Shown: positions 12,330-26,600 of the stretch, one piece after another
Numbering within the stretch: the first letter of the stretch is position 1
How the letters are laid out: each line of letters starts with the position of its first letter
Source: Mya arenaria
Lineage: Eukaryota; Mollusca; Bivalvia; Myida; Myidae
DNA: 64,000 nucleotides
Assembly (NCBI RefSeq): GCF_026914265.1
Contig: NC_069135.1
Location: 10,824,887 to 10,888,886 of the forward strand
Direction of reading: 5' to 3'
The notes under the pieces: generated by a model
What the model was told of the DNA's origin: nothing
What the model saw: only the letters and a program-made list of their open reading frames with translations
Database searches by the model: none
Translations under genes and position numbers: made by a program

Positions 12330-15300
12330 CGAACATATCTTTAGGAATGTATAACCCCATGTTTACCGAAAATACCTTCAGGAATGTATAACCCCAATGT
12401 TAACCAATGTTAACCGTAGATACCTTAAGGAATGTTCAACCTCAATGTTTACCGAACATATCTTCAAGAATGGATAACCTCAAAGTTTACCGAACATACA
12501 TTAAGGAATGTTTAACCCCAATGTTTACCGAACATACCTTAAGGAATGTTTAACCTCAATGTTTACCGAACATATCTTCAGGAATGTATAACCTCAATGT
12601 TTACCGTACATACCTTAAGGAATATTTAACCTTAAAGTTTACCGAACATACCTTCAGGAATGTATGACCTCAATGTTTACCGAACATACATTAAGGAATA
12701 TATAACCTCAATGTTTACCGAACGTACATTCAGGAATGTATAACTCCAGTCTTTGCTGAACATACCTTCAGGAATGTATAACCCCAATGTTTACCGAACA
12801 TAACTTCAGGAATGTATAACCTCATCCCCAATGTTTACCGAGCATACCTTCAGGAATGTATAACCTCATCCCCAATATTTACCGAACATACCTTCAGGAA
12901 TGTGAAACCCCATCCCCAATGTTTACCGAACATATCATCAGGAATGTATAACACCATCTAAAATATTGACCGAGAATACCTTCTGGAATGTACAACTATA
13001 TCCCCAATGTTTATCGAACATCTCCTCAGAAATGTAAAACCATATCCCCAATTTTAACTAAACATCCATCATTCAGGGATGTATAGCCTCATCCCCATTG
13101 TTTACCGAACATCCCCTCAGGAATGTATAACATATCTTCAGGTATGAATAATCTCATCCCCAATGTAACCGAGCATTCCGATAGGAATGTATAACCTCAT
13201 CCCAAATGTTTACCGAGCACACCTTCAGTAATGTATAACCTCATCCCAAATGTTTACCGAGTATACCTTCAGGATTGTATTACCTCTTCCCCCATGTTCA
13301 CCGAGCATACCTTTAGGAATGTATAACCTCTTCCCCAATGTTTACCGAACATACCTTCAGGAAAGTGAAATCTCATCCCCAATGTTAACCGAACATTCCT
13401 TCAGGAATGTAAAATCTCATACCCAATGTTTACCAAACATACCTTCAGGAATGTATAACCCCATCTCCAATGTTTACCGAACATCTCCTCAGCAATATAT
13501 AACCTCATCCTCAATGTTTACCGAACATCTCCTCAGAAATGTATAACCTCATCCTCAATGTTAACCGAACATCCCTTCAGGAATGTATAACCTCATCCCC
13601 ATTGTTTACCGAAAATCCCCCCAGGAATGTATAACCTCATCCCCAATGTTAACCGAACATCCCCTCAGGAATTTATAACCTCATCCCCAATGTTAACCGA
13701 GCGTACTTTCAGGTAAGAATAATCTCATCCCCAATGTTAACCGAGCATTCCGATAGGAATATATAACCTCATACCAAGTGTTTACCGAGCATACCTTCAG
13801 TAATGCATAACCTCATCCCCAATGTTTACCGAGTATACCTTCGGGAGTGTATAACCTCATCCCCAATGTTTTGAGCATACCTTCATGAATTTAAAACCTC
13901 ATCCCCAATGTTTACCTAGCATACATTCAGGAATGTATAACCTCTTCCCCAATGTTTACCGACCATACATTCAGGAATGTATAACCTCGATGTTTACCGA
14001 GCATACCTTCAGGAATGTAAAACCTCATCCCCAATGTTTACCGAACATCCCTTCAGGAATGTAAAACCTCATCCCCAATGTTTACCGAGCATACCTTCAG
14101 GAATGTATAACCTCACCCCTAATGTTTAAAGAGCATACCTTCAGTAATGTAAAACCTCATCCCCAATATTTACCGAGTATATCTTCAGGAATGTATAACC
14201 CCCTCCCCAATGTTTATCGAACATCTCCTCAGAAATGTAAAACCATATCCCCAATTTTAACTGAACATCCCTTCAGGGATGTATAGCCTCATTCCCATTG
14301 TTTACCGAACATCCCCTCAGGAATGTATAACCTCATCCCCAATGTTTACCGAACATACCTTCAGGTATGAATTATTTCATCCCCAATGTTAACCGAGCAT
14401 TCCGATAGGAATGTATAACCTCATCCCAAATGTTTACCGAGCACACATTCAGTAATGTATAACCTCATCCCCAATGTTTACCAAGTATACCTTCAGGATT
14501 GTATTACCTCTTCCCCAATGTTTACCGAGCATACCTTTAGGAATGTATAACCTCTTCCCCAATGTTTACCGAACATACCTTCAGGAATGTATAACCTCGA
14601 TGTTTACCGAGCATACCTTCAGGAATGTGAAATCTCATCCCCAATGTTAACCGAACATCCCTTCAGGAATGTAAAACCTCATCCCCAATGTTTACCGAGC
14701 ATACCTTCAGGAATGTATAATCTCATCCCCAATGTTAACCGAACATCCCTTCAGGAATGTAAAACCTCATCCCCAATGTTAACCGAACATCCCTTCAGGA
14801 ATGTAAAACCTCATACCCAATGTTTCCCAAACATACCTTCAGGAATGTATAACCCCATCCCCAATGTTTATTGAACATCTCCTCAGAAATGTATTACCTC
14901 ATCCCCAATGTTAACCGAACATCCCTTCAGGAATGTATAACCTCATCCCCATTGTTTACCGAAAATCCCCTCATGAATGTCTAACCTCATCCCCAATGTT
15001 TACCGAACATCCCCTCAGGAATGTAAAACCTCATCCCCAATGTTTACCGAGCATACTTTCATATAAATAATCTCATCTCCAATGTTAACCGAGCATTCCG
15101 ATAGGAATATATAACCTCATACCAAGTGTTTACCGAGCATACCTTCAGGAATGTATAACCTCATCCCCGATGTTTACCGAAAATCCCTTCAGGAATGTAA
15201 AACCTCATACCCAATGTTTCCCAAACATACCTTCAGGAATGTATAACCCCATCCCCAATGTTTATTGAACATCTCCTCAGAAATGTATTACCTCATCCCC

Positions 15301-18300
15301 AATGTTAACCGAACATCCATTCAGGAATGTATAACCTCATCCCCATTGTTTACCGAAAATCCCCTCAGGAATGTATAACCTCATCCCCAATGTTTACCGA
15401 ACATCCCTTCAGGAATGTAAAACCTCATCCCCAATGTTTACCGAGCATACTTTCAGGTATAAAAAATCTCATCTCCAATGTTAACCGAGCATTCCGATAG
15501 GAATATATAACCTCATACCAAGTGTTTACCGAGCATACTTTCAGTAATGTATAACCTCATCCCATATGTTTACCGAGTATACCTTCGAGATTGTATTACC
15601 TCATCCCCAATGTTTTGAGCATACCTTCATGAATGTACAACCTCATCCCCAATGTTTACCCAGCATACCTTCAGGAATGTATAACCTCTTCCCCAATGTT
15701 TACCGACCATACATTCAGGAATGTATAACCTCGATGTTTACCGAGCATACCTTCAGGAATGTAAAACCTCATCCCCAATGTTTACCGAGCATACCTTCAG
15801 GAATGTAAAATCTCATACCCAATGTTTACCAAACATTCCTTCAGGAATGTATAACCCCATCCCAAATGTTTACCGAACATCTCCTCAGAAATGTATAACC
15901 TCATCCCCAATATTAACCGAACATCCATTCAGGAATGTATAACCTCATCCCCATTGTTTACCGAAAATCCCCTCAGGAATGTATAACCTCATCCCCAATG
16001 TTTACCGAACATCCCCTCAGGAATGTATAACCTCATCCCCAATGTTTACCGAACATCCCCTCAGGAATGTATAACCTCATCCCCAATGTTTACCGAACAT
16101 CCCTTCAGGAATGTATAACCTCATCCCCAATGTTTACCGAACATCTCCTCAGGAATGTATAACCTCATCCCCAATGTTTACCGAGCATACCTTCAGGAAT
16201 GTAAAATCTCATACCCATTGTTTACCAAACATACCTTCAGGAATGTATAACCCCATCCCAAATGTTTACCGAACATCTCCTCAGAGATGTATAACCTCAT
16301 CTCCAATGTTTACCGAGCATACTTTCAGGTATGAATAATCTCATCCCCAATGTTAACCGAGCATTCCGATAGGAATATATAACCTCATACCAAGTGTTTA
16401 CCGAGCATACCTTCAGTAATGTATAACCTCATCCCCAATGTTTACCGAGTATGCCTTCGGGATTGGATTCCTCATCCCCAATGTTTACCGAACATCCCTT
16501 CAGGAACGTATAACCTCATCCCAAATGTTTACCTAGCAAATCTTCAGGAATGTATAACCCCGATGTTTACCGAGCATACCTTCAGGAATGTTTAACCTCA
16601 TCCCCAGTGTTTATCGAGTATACCTTCAGGAATGTATAACCTCATCCCCAATGTTTACCGAGCATACCTTCAGGAATGTATAACCTCATCCCCAATGATT
16701 ACCGAGCAAACCTTCAGGAATGTAAAACCTCATCCCCGATGTTTACCGAGCATACCTTCAGGAATGTATAACCTCATCCCCAATGTTTATCGAGCATACC
16801 TTCAGGAATGTATAACCTCATCCCCGATGTTTACCGAGCATACCTTCAGGAATGTAAAATCTCATACCCATTGTTTACCAAACATACCTTCAGGAATGTA
16901 TAACCTCATCCCAAATGTTTACCGAACATCTCCTCAGAAATATATAACCTCTTCCCCAATGTTTACCGAGCATACTTTCAGGTATGAATAATCTTATCCC
17001 CATTGTTAACCGAGCATTCCGATAGGAATATATAACCTCAAACCAAGTGTTTACCGAGCATACCTTCAGTAATGTATAACCTCACCCCCAATGTTTACCG
17101 AGTATGCCTTCGGGATTGGATTACCTCATCCCCAATGTTTTGAGCATACCTTCATGAATTTAAAACCTCATCCCCAATGTTTACCTAGCATACATTCAGG
17201 AATGTATAACCTCTTCCCCAATGTTTACCGACCATACATTCAGGAATGTATAACCTCGATGTTTACCGAGTATACCTTCAGGAATGTAAAACCTCATCCC
17301 CAATGTTTACCGAACATCCCTTCAGGAATGTATAACCTCTTCCCCAATGTTTACCGACCATACATTCAGGAATGTATAACCTCGATGTTTACCGAGTATA
17401 CCTTCAGGAATGTATAACCTCATCCCCAATGTTTACCGAGCATACCTTCAGGAATGTATAGCCTCATCCTCAATAATTACCGAGCAAACCTTAAGGAATG
17501 TAAAACCTCATCCCCAATGTTTACCGAACATCCCTTCATGAATGTAAAACCTCATCCCCAATGTTTACCGAGTATACCTTCAGGAATGTTTAACCTCACC
17601 CCTAATGTTTACCGAGCAAACCCTCAGAAATGTTTAACCTCATACCCAATGTTTTCCGAGCATACCTTCAGGAACGTATAACCTCATCCCAAATGTTTAC
17701 CTATCAAATCTTCAGGAATGTATAACCCCGATGTTTACCGAGCATACCTTCAGGAATTTATAACCTCATCCCCAATGTTTACCGAGCATACCTTCAGGAA
17801 TGTATAACCTCATCCCCAATGATTACCGAGCAAACCTTCAGGAATGTAAAACCTCATCCCCGATGTTTACCGAGCATACCTTCAGGAATGTATAACCTCA
17901 TCCCCAATGTTTATCGAGCATACCTTCAGGAATGTATAACCTCATCCCCGATGTTTACCGAGCATACCTTCAGGAATGTATAACCTCATCCCCAATGATT
18001 ACCGAGCAAACCTTCAGGAATGTAAAACCTCATCCCCGATGTTTACCGAGCAAACCTTCAGGAATGTATAACCTCATCCCCAATGATTACCGAGCAAACC
18101 TTCAGGAATGTTTAACCTCATCCCCAATGATTATCGAGCAAACCTTCAGGAATGTAAAACCTCATCCCCGATGTTTACCGAGCATACCTTCAGGAATGTA
18201 AAACCTCATCCCCGATGATTACCGAGCATACCTTCAGGAATGTATAACCTCATCCCCAATGATTACCGAGCATACCTTCAGGAATGTATAACCTCATCCC

Positions 18301-18845
18301 CAATGATTACCGAGCAAACCTTCAGGAATGTAAAACCTCATCTCCGATGTTTACCGAGCATACCTTCAGGAATGTAAAACCTCATCCCAAATGTTAACCG
18401 AGCATTCCGATAGGAATATATAACCTCAAACCAAGTGTTTACCGAGCATACCTTCAGTAATGTATAACCTCACCCCCAATGTTTACCGAGTATGCCTTCG
18501 GGATTGTATTACCTCATCCCCAATGTTTTGAGCATACCTTCATGAATGTACAACCTCATCCCCGATGTTTACCGAGCATACCTTCAGGAATGTATAACCT
18601 CATCCCCAATGATTACCGAGCATACCTTCAGGAATGTGTAACCTCATCCCCAATGATTACCGAGCAAACCTTCAGGAATGTAAAACCTCATCCCCGATGT
18701 TTACCGAGCATACCTTCAGGAATGTTAAACCTCATCCCAAATGTTTACCGAGTACACCTTCAGGAATGTATAACCTCATCCCAACCGTTTACCGAACATC
18801 TCTTAAGGATAATTTAACTTTCTCCCCTTGTTTACCGAATGTCCC
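12330..18845. repeat. 44-bp minisatellite array, part 1
   Basis: Well over 100 degenerate head-to-tail units. The consensus runs CTCATCCCCAATG, TTTACCGAGCATACC, TTCAGGAATGTATAAC (44 bp). Units at the left edge (to about 12820) are mostly 38 bp, lacking a TCCCCA hexamer; the 44-bp form takes over after that. A variant unit containing GAGCATTCCGATAGG recurs at about 13171, 13743, 14395, 15091, 15487, 16359, 17012 and 18400, which shows that multi-unit blocks were duplicated (two of the intervals are exactly 13 and 9 units). The many 60-119 aa open frames here are by-products: 44 is not a multiple of 3, so one frame cycles through all three, and unit substitutions decide where TAA appears. Confidence 0.95.
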
Positions 18846-18849
18846 TTAA

Positions 18850-19365
18850 AGTGACATTCTTATTCAACATCAATACATATATAGAGTTTATTTCAAATAC
18901 ATTAGGCAATATGCTCATGCGTACACAAGCAGTAAAACACATTTGTAATATTTCATAGTCAGTATCCATACAATATCAAGTTGCATAATAAGAATTTAAC
19001 CATTTTAACTTAATAATATCAAGCAACAACAAAACATACACCTGCATAACAGACAAATATTTTGAGTGGTAAACCTTACACAACTTACCAAATAATGCAT
19101 TGATGGAAAATATTTATTACTGATAACAAGATTGAAACCTTGTGAAAAGGGAAAATAAATAAATAATTGGTGAGTGCTTAAAGATTTACTGCGATCAACT
19201 ATCGTCTAATAAGGTAGAAGTACCGTGTTTTCTGCACCTTTCTTTTAGTATAAACTCGGTATCCGTCATACGAACCATTGTTTTCGATACTTATTTATCC
19301 TTGTTGGTATATTACAACAATTGTATCAATTGTGGAAAATCTTATCTTGGAGGAAGAATGCAACT
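18850..19365. mobile_element. TTAA-flanked MITE inserted in the satellite
   Basis: A 516-bp non-repetitive block flanked by TTAA at 18846-18849 and 19366-19369. It starts AGTGACATTCTTATTC and ends GAAGAATGCAACT, giving imperfect inverted termini. A diverged second copy is at 37626-37995, also between TTAA sites; the two share a long internal stretch (for example AGATTTACTGCGATC and TACCGTGTTTTCTGC). There is no coding capacity. A TTAA target is typical of piggyBac and Kolobok superfamilies; which of them moved this element cannot be decided here. Confidence 0.8.
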
Positions 19366-19369
19366 TTAA

Positions 19370-20345
19370 GGAGGATGTTATCCCCTTGCCTACAGAACAT
19401 CTCTTGAGAAAGGTTTAACCTAAACAACCTCCTCCGTGTTAAACGAATGTCCCGTCAGGAGGGTACACCCCCTTGCTTACCGAACACCCCTCCTCCTTGT
19501 TTACCGAATTTAAACATCCTTTAAAGAGGGTATAACCCCATCCCCTTGCTAACCGTACACCCTTTAAGAAAGGTATATCCCCTCCTCCTTGTTTACCGAA
19601 CATCCTTTAAACATCCTTTAAAGAGGGTATAACCCCATCCCCTTGCTTACCGTACACCCTTTAAGAAAGGTATATCCCCTCCTCCATGTTTACCGAACAT
19701 CCTTTAAAGAGGGTAAAACCCCATCCCCTTGGTTACCGCACATCCTTTAAGAAAGGTATATTCCCTACTCCTTGTTTACCGAACATTCATCAAAGAGAGT
19801 ATAACCCCATCCCCTTGCTTACAGAACATCCCTTTAAGAGTTTACATCTCCCTCACTCTTGTTTACCGAAAGTCCCTTCAGGAGGGTACCCCATCCCCCT
19901 CCCTTATTGAACGAACACCCCTCAAGGAAAATATAAGATCTCTCTTGGCTTACCTTAATTACCTTTAAGAGGGTATAACCCCATCCCCTTTCTTACCGGA
20001 GATCCTTTTAGGAGGGTAGAGCCGCACCCCATTGCTTACCGAACATCCTTTAAATAATGTATAAGCCCCTACCCTTGCTTGCCCGAACATCATTTAAGAA
20101 TAATGTAACCTTGCGTACGGAACATCCCATTAGGAGGGCGCCACCCCCTCCTCCTTGTTCACCGAACACCTCTTAAAGAGGGTATAACCCCCCCCCCCCA
20201 CCCCCCCACACACACACTTACGTATCAAACATCCCTTAATGAGAAAATTAACCGTTTCCTTGCTTAATGAACATTCCTCAAGGGGGGTATAACCATATCC
20301 AGGACTTAACCCCCTCCCCTTCACTTACCGAATTTCCCTTCATAT
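19370..20345. repeat. 44-bp minisatellite array, part 2 (variant units)
   Basis: This part continues the same array with a diverged unit: CCCCTTGCTTACCGAACAT followed by CCTTTAAGAGGGTATAACC. The core TTACCGAACAT and GTATAACC(C/T)CATCCCC are shared with part 1. Variant units already begin just left of the inserted element (about 18790-18845), so the element interrupted an existing array. A C homopolymer stretch lies near 20188-20207. Apparent open frames are repeat artefacts. Confidence 0.88.
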
Positions 20346-20660
20346 TCTACCGGGCGTAACAAAAGGTTTTGAGTGGTTGTGGTCCGAATAATGGCATTTT
20401 TTGACTTGTAATGTAACGTGTACCGCCTTCACGAATCCCTGGTACTAGTTAAAAGGTGTAATTCATAATGTGCAATGTAAACGAACACTGTACTCTGTAA
20501 AAATTACGGTGACTGTCAAGATATGACTGAAAAGGGAAGTAACCGCTGCCTGGTGATACAGAGAAATCATAATAGCATTGGTTACGTGTAACCGTGGTGG
20601 TTTGTCAAAATACGCTACCGGAAAGGAAACTCTAGTTTAAACGGTTATTTTAACCTTTTA

Positions 20661-23600
20661 ATGATTACAAACAAGAATGGTAAGTTAATGGAATTTGTAT
20701 TGAGCACATATCTTTTATTTTATTTTCACATTTGCGCCCTTTTGTTAGATTAAGTACATTTTTGTGAAAATTAATTATCAGGAATCAGCAGTATTTCGGA
20801 TATAAACCATACGGATAATGTGTAGGTCAGAAAGCACTAAATAAATTAAAATATGTTTTCGAATATTTTCTACAGTTAATTGACCAATTTGCATGCAAGA
20901 TAACACTGATTTCTAGTGCTTCACGACCCCAAACAACATATATGTTGAGAGAGCTTAGCTTATGTACAAAATAGTCTAATGGGGAGGGGGGGTTGAAAAT
21001 TATTGAAATTGTATAAAGTGAAGTATTTTATGTTTGAAATGTATAATAAAGGTTTATATTAATATTTTGCCATGTAAGTGGAAAGGTATTTTGCACAAAA
21101 CAAGAATTAAATGCATTAAAACACATGATTTACCTTTCCAATAAAAGAAACTTGACTGACAGACAACAATTATGCCAAGCGGAACAACTCGAACCAATCG
21201 TAATAACTTGGCCGCCTCAGACAAGCTTCGAAATAGACCTCGTAAATTCAATTGTAACAACTTGGCCATGGCCGAAGTGTTCCAATTGTTGTGAAACTGT
21301 GAACTGCAGCCTTGCAGGTGCCCTTCATGTATATATCGTTATGTTTTTACAGAATGAAAATAAGAAAACCGCATTAAACTCTTAATTATTCGTTGGATAT
21401 TTATTTTTTTGTGTATTGAGATTTAAAATAAGATTTGTTCCATGCTGAAACAGTATGTCAGTTGTCTTACTCTTTTATGATATGCTGCAATGTATTTTGT
21501 CAGTTTTTGGTCACTTTAAGGTTTTAACACATACTTAATTTAGCTTAAGAAATTTACGTTTCTTTGCCTAGTTTTGGACGGCTCCATAGCCAACTCTTTT
21601 GCAGCTTTACACTTCCATGCTGATGCACATTGTAGAAGCATGGTTTTACCTCCCTTGCTATTTTTCTATTGGCTAACATATTCTGTTTTTTATAGAAAGC
21701 ATTTTTAAATTTAATTATATTGCATTGTATAAACTTTTCAGAAATGAGAAATGTCACGGCCATGATGAACGTCAAACACAATTCATTGCTGCTGTCTTGC
21801 TTGGCATAAACTTCTGACAGACCACTAAGCTCTCAACTGTAAGTGAAGATATTGGAGTTTCTGTCTCTGTCCCCCTAATTATGTCTCCCCAATGAATGGA
21901 AGTGACATATTTTTTGCCCTGTCTGTCAAGTCTGTCAGTCTATATGTCACACTTCATTTCTGCTCAATAGTGGAAATCACTAACCCACATACTTCATACA
22001 GTGGAAACTCACTAAACCGGACAAGGTCCGGACTGGGCAAAATTTCCGGTTTAGTGAGGATTCCGGTTTAGTGAGGATTTGATGTACGGAGTAAGTTTAC
22101 TCAAAATATTAACTTAGTTAACCTTTAAAGGGAGGTTGACGTTTAGACGGAGGTTGAGACATGATTAAAGCACATGCAAAAGTGATAAACATAATTAAAC
22201 ATTTCTGCGTTTTTATAATCATCTTTTTTTTCCAAGTCTTAAAATAAAACAACTCGTGTAATTTAATGCTTGTTAAGTATGTTAGATAGTTTAATTAACG
22301 CACCGCTCTAATTTGATTCAATCATAGAAGTCTTTAGGTAAAACAACCCTCCAAAATAATCACTTAATAACCGTTTCTAGTTCTTTATTTTCTGCAACAA
22401 ACAAATTTAATGTTTCAATCAATTTTCTTTTCACAAGTTTGATTATCGTTTGATTATCGCGCGGCAGTCAATCCACAGCGCAATCATCATTATCGAGTTA
22501 ACACAACATCACAGGTCCAATATTTAACAACGCACCGGCTGTCAAAACAAAGTGACAAAGTGACACGTGATTCGCGAATTCCTAATTCACAAAATCATTT
22601 TGACATGTTTGAACAAATATACGTCCGGTTTTGTGAGGTAAAATTACGTCGACAACTAACAAATTTTCTCGATTTTTTGTCCGGTATCCGGAATTCCGAG
22701 GTTCCGGTTTTGTAGGGTATACTTTACATTGAAAATAGAAGGGGAAAACTGGGACTCTGAAAAAAGTCCGGTATTTCGAGGATTCCGGTTTTGTGGAGAT
22801 CCGGTTTAGTGAGTTTCCACTGTACTTGGTATGCAGGTTGGTCATGACCAGATGAGATCAGATGGTCATTGGTTGAGGTTGTGGTGACTTTGAGGTGGAA
22901 GAAATGTTGTCCACTCTATAACTGAAGATCCTTTGGGTCCAGGATCTTCATCATACTTGGTTTGCAGGTTATTACCAGTACATGATCTCAAATGATTTTA
23001 AGATCAGGAGTCAAGGATCAATGTCGCAGTGACCTTGAGGTTAAGAAACCAACAGTTTCCGCTCAATTACTTTAGAACTCTTACACCCAGGATCTTTATA
23101 CTTGATATGCCAGTTGTTCATTACTAGTTGATGAACCCTGTTGATTTTGGGATCAGTAGGTCAAAAGGTCAAGGTGACCTTTAGGTGAAAAAAAGTTTCT
23201 TGTTGAATAATTAAAAAACATGCTTGCACCAAGGATTGTAATACTTGATATGCCAGTTGGTCACCATTATTTGATGACCCCTATTGATTTTGAGATCAGT
23301 AGGTCAAAGGTCAAGGAAGCAGTGACTTTGAGGGGATAAAACAGAGTCAAATAATAACTTAAGAACACTTTCACCCAGGAACTTCATACTTGGTATGCCA
23401 GTTGGTCAAGACTAGTTGATGACCCCTATTGATTTTGGAATCAGTTGGTCAAAGATCAAGGTTGCTGTAAAGGTTGTAGGAACTGTGAGGTAAAAATACA
23501 GTTTCCACTCAATAGCTAAAGAAAGCTTGCACCCAGGAACTTCATACTTCATATGCCAAATGGTCATTACAAATGTTCGATTACTGGTGATCAATATTTT

Positions 23601-26600
23601 TTGCCAGGATTTTTTTTCTTCTGTTTATATCTTTTCTAATATCTTTTTTTCTTGATATATTTTTAAAACTTGGCCATGTTAACTTATCACTTTGATAAAA
23701 TTTTCAGAAAAGTTTTATATCTAATTACCTTAACACACCCACATAATTATGGATCGGTAACCTGTCCCTGTTTTGAGTATGTAGATTTCTGAAGCTGTAT
23801 CCTATTCTTTTTACAGACGAGTGTTGTCTTGGGTACATATCAAATCCACAAATGAGTTGGAAGTGGAGAAGCCTGAAGGTTATAACCTTTCTGGCTCCAG
23901 TAACCTTGACCTTCATCGACACAGTTGGACATGTTTCTCGGGTTGAGGGTGTATCTATGCAGGTAGTTTGGAGATTTTCTAATCATAATTAAAAAGTCAA
24001 ACCGAGTAAAAGGTAATGACATAAATTATTTAAGGTAGCACACCCCTAATGGGCACCATTTTAAACTATGATCAGCTTGATAATTTCCTAATGTGTTTTA
24101 TTTCCTGGATTTAAAAAAAAATTTAAAAGAAATTTACTGTCAAATAACAATTTCATTTAAATTTGAATTACCCTACCCCCATTTTAGAATTGTCGATAAA
24201 AACGACATCACCCGAGAGACAAGAACAATCCTTTATTTAATTTATTTTTCAACATTTTGGTAATAATTTGGTCTCAGAGTAACAAGAAATATATTTGCTT
24301 TCAGAAATAATACATTATTGATCACATCACCAACAAATATAATCATACTGTACTGAAATAGCCATATGGTATTTCAATTTTAACATTCTGTTTTGACCCC
24401 ATAAAATTGAAACATTGATGTTTCAGAACAAAAATGACAAGTTCTAGAAATACTCCTGACCTGTTCTTTGTTAATAATTATCTTTAATCTTTTGGCAACA
24501 TTATGCCAAAAGATCAAAATGTTTTACTGTCTCATTTAAAAAAAATAAAGTTTGTAATTCCCAACCACCTATTTCTTTCCGTGCCTGCAAGTTATAAAAT
24601 CTTTACAGAAGCTAATATTTATGTGTAAAAATGAATTTAATTACTTTTTAATGAAAATACAAACTAAACTTTTGTAAAAAATGATAGCTAATGAAAACAA
24701 AGAAGAAAAATATAACAAAAAATAGTTGTGCTTCTTGCTGGATTCGAACCACTACCTTGAAACACTCAAAAGATTTGTAGTCCTGTGCTTAACAACATAG
24801 GCTTAAGCATTAAAATTGAAGAGTTTCAAGTGGAGGTTTACATTCTAGGGGTGTGCTACCTTAAATACCATATGAGGTTATGAAGGGTCTTTTAATGTAT
24901 AGGAGCACAGCAATATTTTTTTTTTAATAAATGAAAAGTTCTTCTGATGAAAGGTAATTGATTTGAAATGAATCTAATGAATCATTCCCATATTGTAATG
25001 TGTGTAAACGGTGTTACTGGCAGCTGTGATACCGCTATGTGTTTTAATATATTTCAGCCCTGCTTTAATCCGGAGGTGAACAAGAGCTTGGACTATGTGT
25101 GGCTGAACATATGGTCCACAGTTGGGTACCAGTTTAAGCGTGGAGATATTGTCACTCTCAGGTGATACACCCTGTCACATGATTTAGTAGTTAGGGCCCT
25201 TCAATAACATGCCGATGCCTTAAAGTAATCTCCTAGCTTGTATGTTCATCCATTTGTTTTATTAGCTCTACTGGCCAAAGGCCGGGAATATCGAAAAGTC
25301 TGTTCCCGGTCGTGAAAATGCCTTGAATTTTGCAATTATAGGTTAAAATCGGGAAAAAGCCGGGAAAAGTACTAAAATTCGAACCGTCTTGGGTACGAAA
25401 CTAGTAAAAGTAAGTAGTCTCGATCATCTAGACGCTTGCATCTGACACTGTTCTGTATTAAATTGACTCTGATCAGAGCAGCTGAATGAGCGAGACTAAG
25501 AAGGTTTCCGTTACCACATGCAAGTGTTTATTTGTCATAGTAGCTGTGTCTGCACTGCCGTCTGCATTTAAAAGTTATTTTAAACGAGAAATTGGCTGCA
25601 GTTTGTCCGGATTCGCTTTATATACGCTGTCAGTAAGAATCATGGGTACTATATACAACGATCTTCTTAATCTACATTATGCTAATGATCATGGATATTA
25701 GCGATCTCTGCATTCATTGAAATATATTTTAATATGTGAAATTGGCCCTAGTTCATTAAAATAAACTTGAGATACGCTGTCAATAACCTACATGAATGCT
25801 AATTGCAATGATCTCACTAGTGCTACACAGCCTGACAAATATTTGCTATTCAAGTGTGAATCTATGAATGATGACTGACCTTGCTTGTATTTATAGACAT
25901 TGAGAAGACCACAGTTCTTTGGCCAGTAGACAACATAATAGTTTTAAACTTGTGCAAAAAAGTCACTTATTTTGCATTTTCACCCATGGTTGAAGCGAAG
26001 AACATGGATTGATGAACATTGATGTTCAGATATAGCTGAATTGCATGCTGACTGATGCAAGTAGATTTTTTTAAAGAGAGTTAAACTCTTTTAAAATGAC
26101 ACTGGATGTTATGAGTTAAAGTTGTTCAATAAATGTTTAAAGCTTCACTCTCACAGATTGAACAATTTGACTTTTACTTTTGTCTTGGAACGAGCCAATT
26201 TTGGCAAAAATCCATCAAAACCAATTATTTAAGACTGCTGGCCAAAACATAGATCACAGATATTTATATTTAAGATCAAAAACATCAATTTTCTAACAGA
26301 AATATGAAAATCAGCGATCTGATCTTTTGTTGGCAATCTTTTATCGTTGGTTTGCAGATATTTATGTCAAAAGTTTATCTATCTAAGACAACAAATGAAA
26401 CAAGTTGTTAAAATAGTATATCTATGAGATTGCAGCTTTAAAAAATGTTCAGAAAGTAAGTTTTTGTTCAGAGAGTAAAACTTTTTTAATGTGATATTTG
26501 ATTATATTTACCTTAAGCATGCATTTATCCACCAATTATGAAAATTGGTATTGTATACGGAGATCAACCTGCACAAACCATGCTGGCTGATCAGGGTCCA

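Noticed and set aside
12330..18845. CRISPR-like array
   Set aside because: Units abut head to tail with no unique spacers, are degenerate, and lie in an intron-containing animal genome.
12330..20345. Many 60-119 aa open frames encoding repetitive MYNLIPNVYR and MFTEHTFRNV peptides
   Set aside because: All derive from the 44-bp satellite. The same sequence is read in all three frames in turn, breaks follow unit variation, and no splice or start context supports expression.
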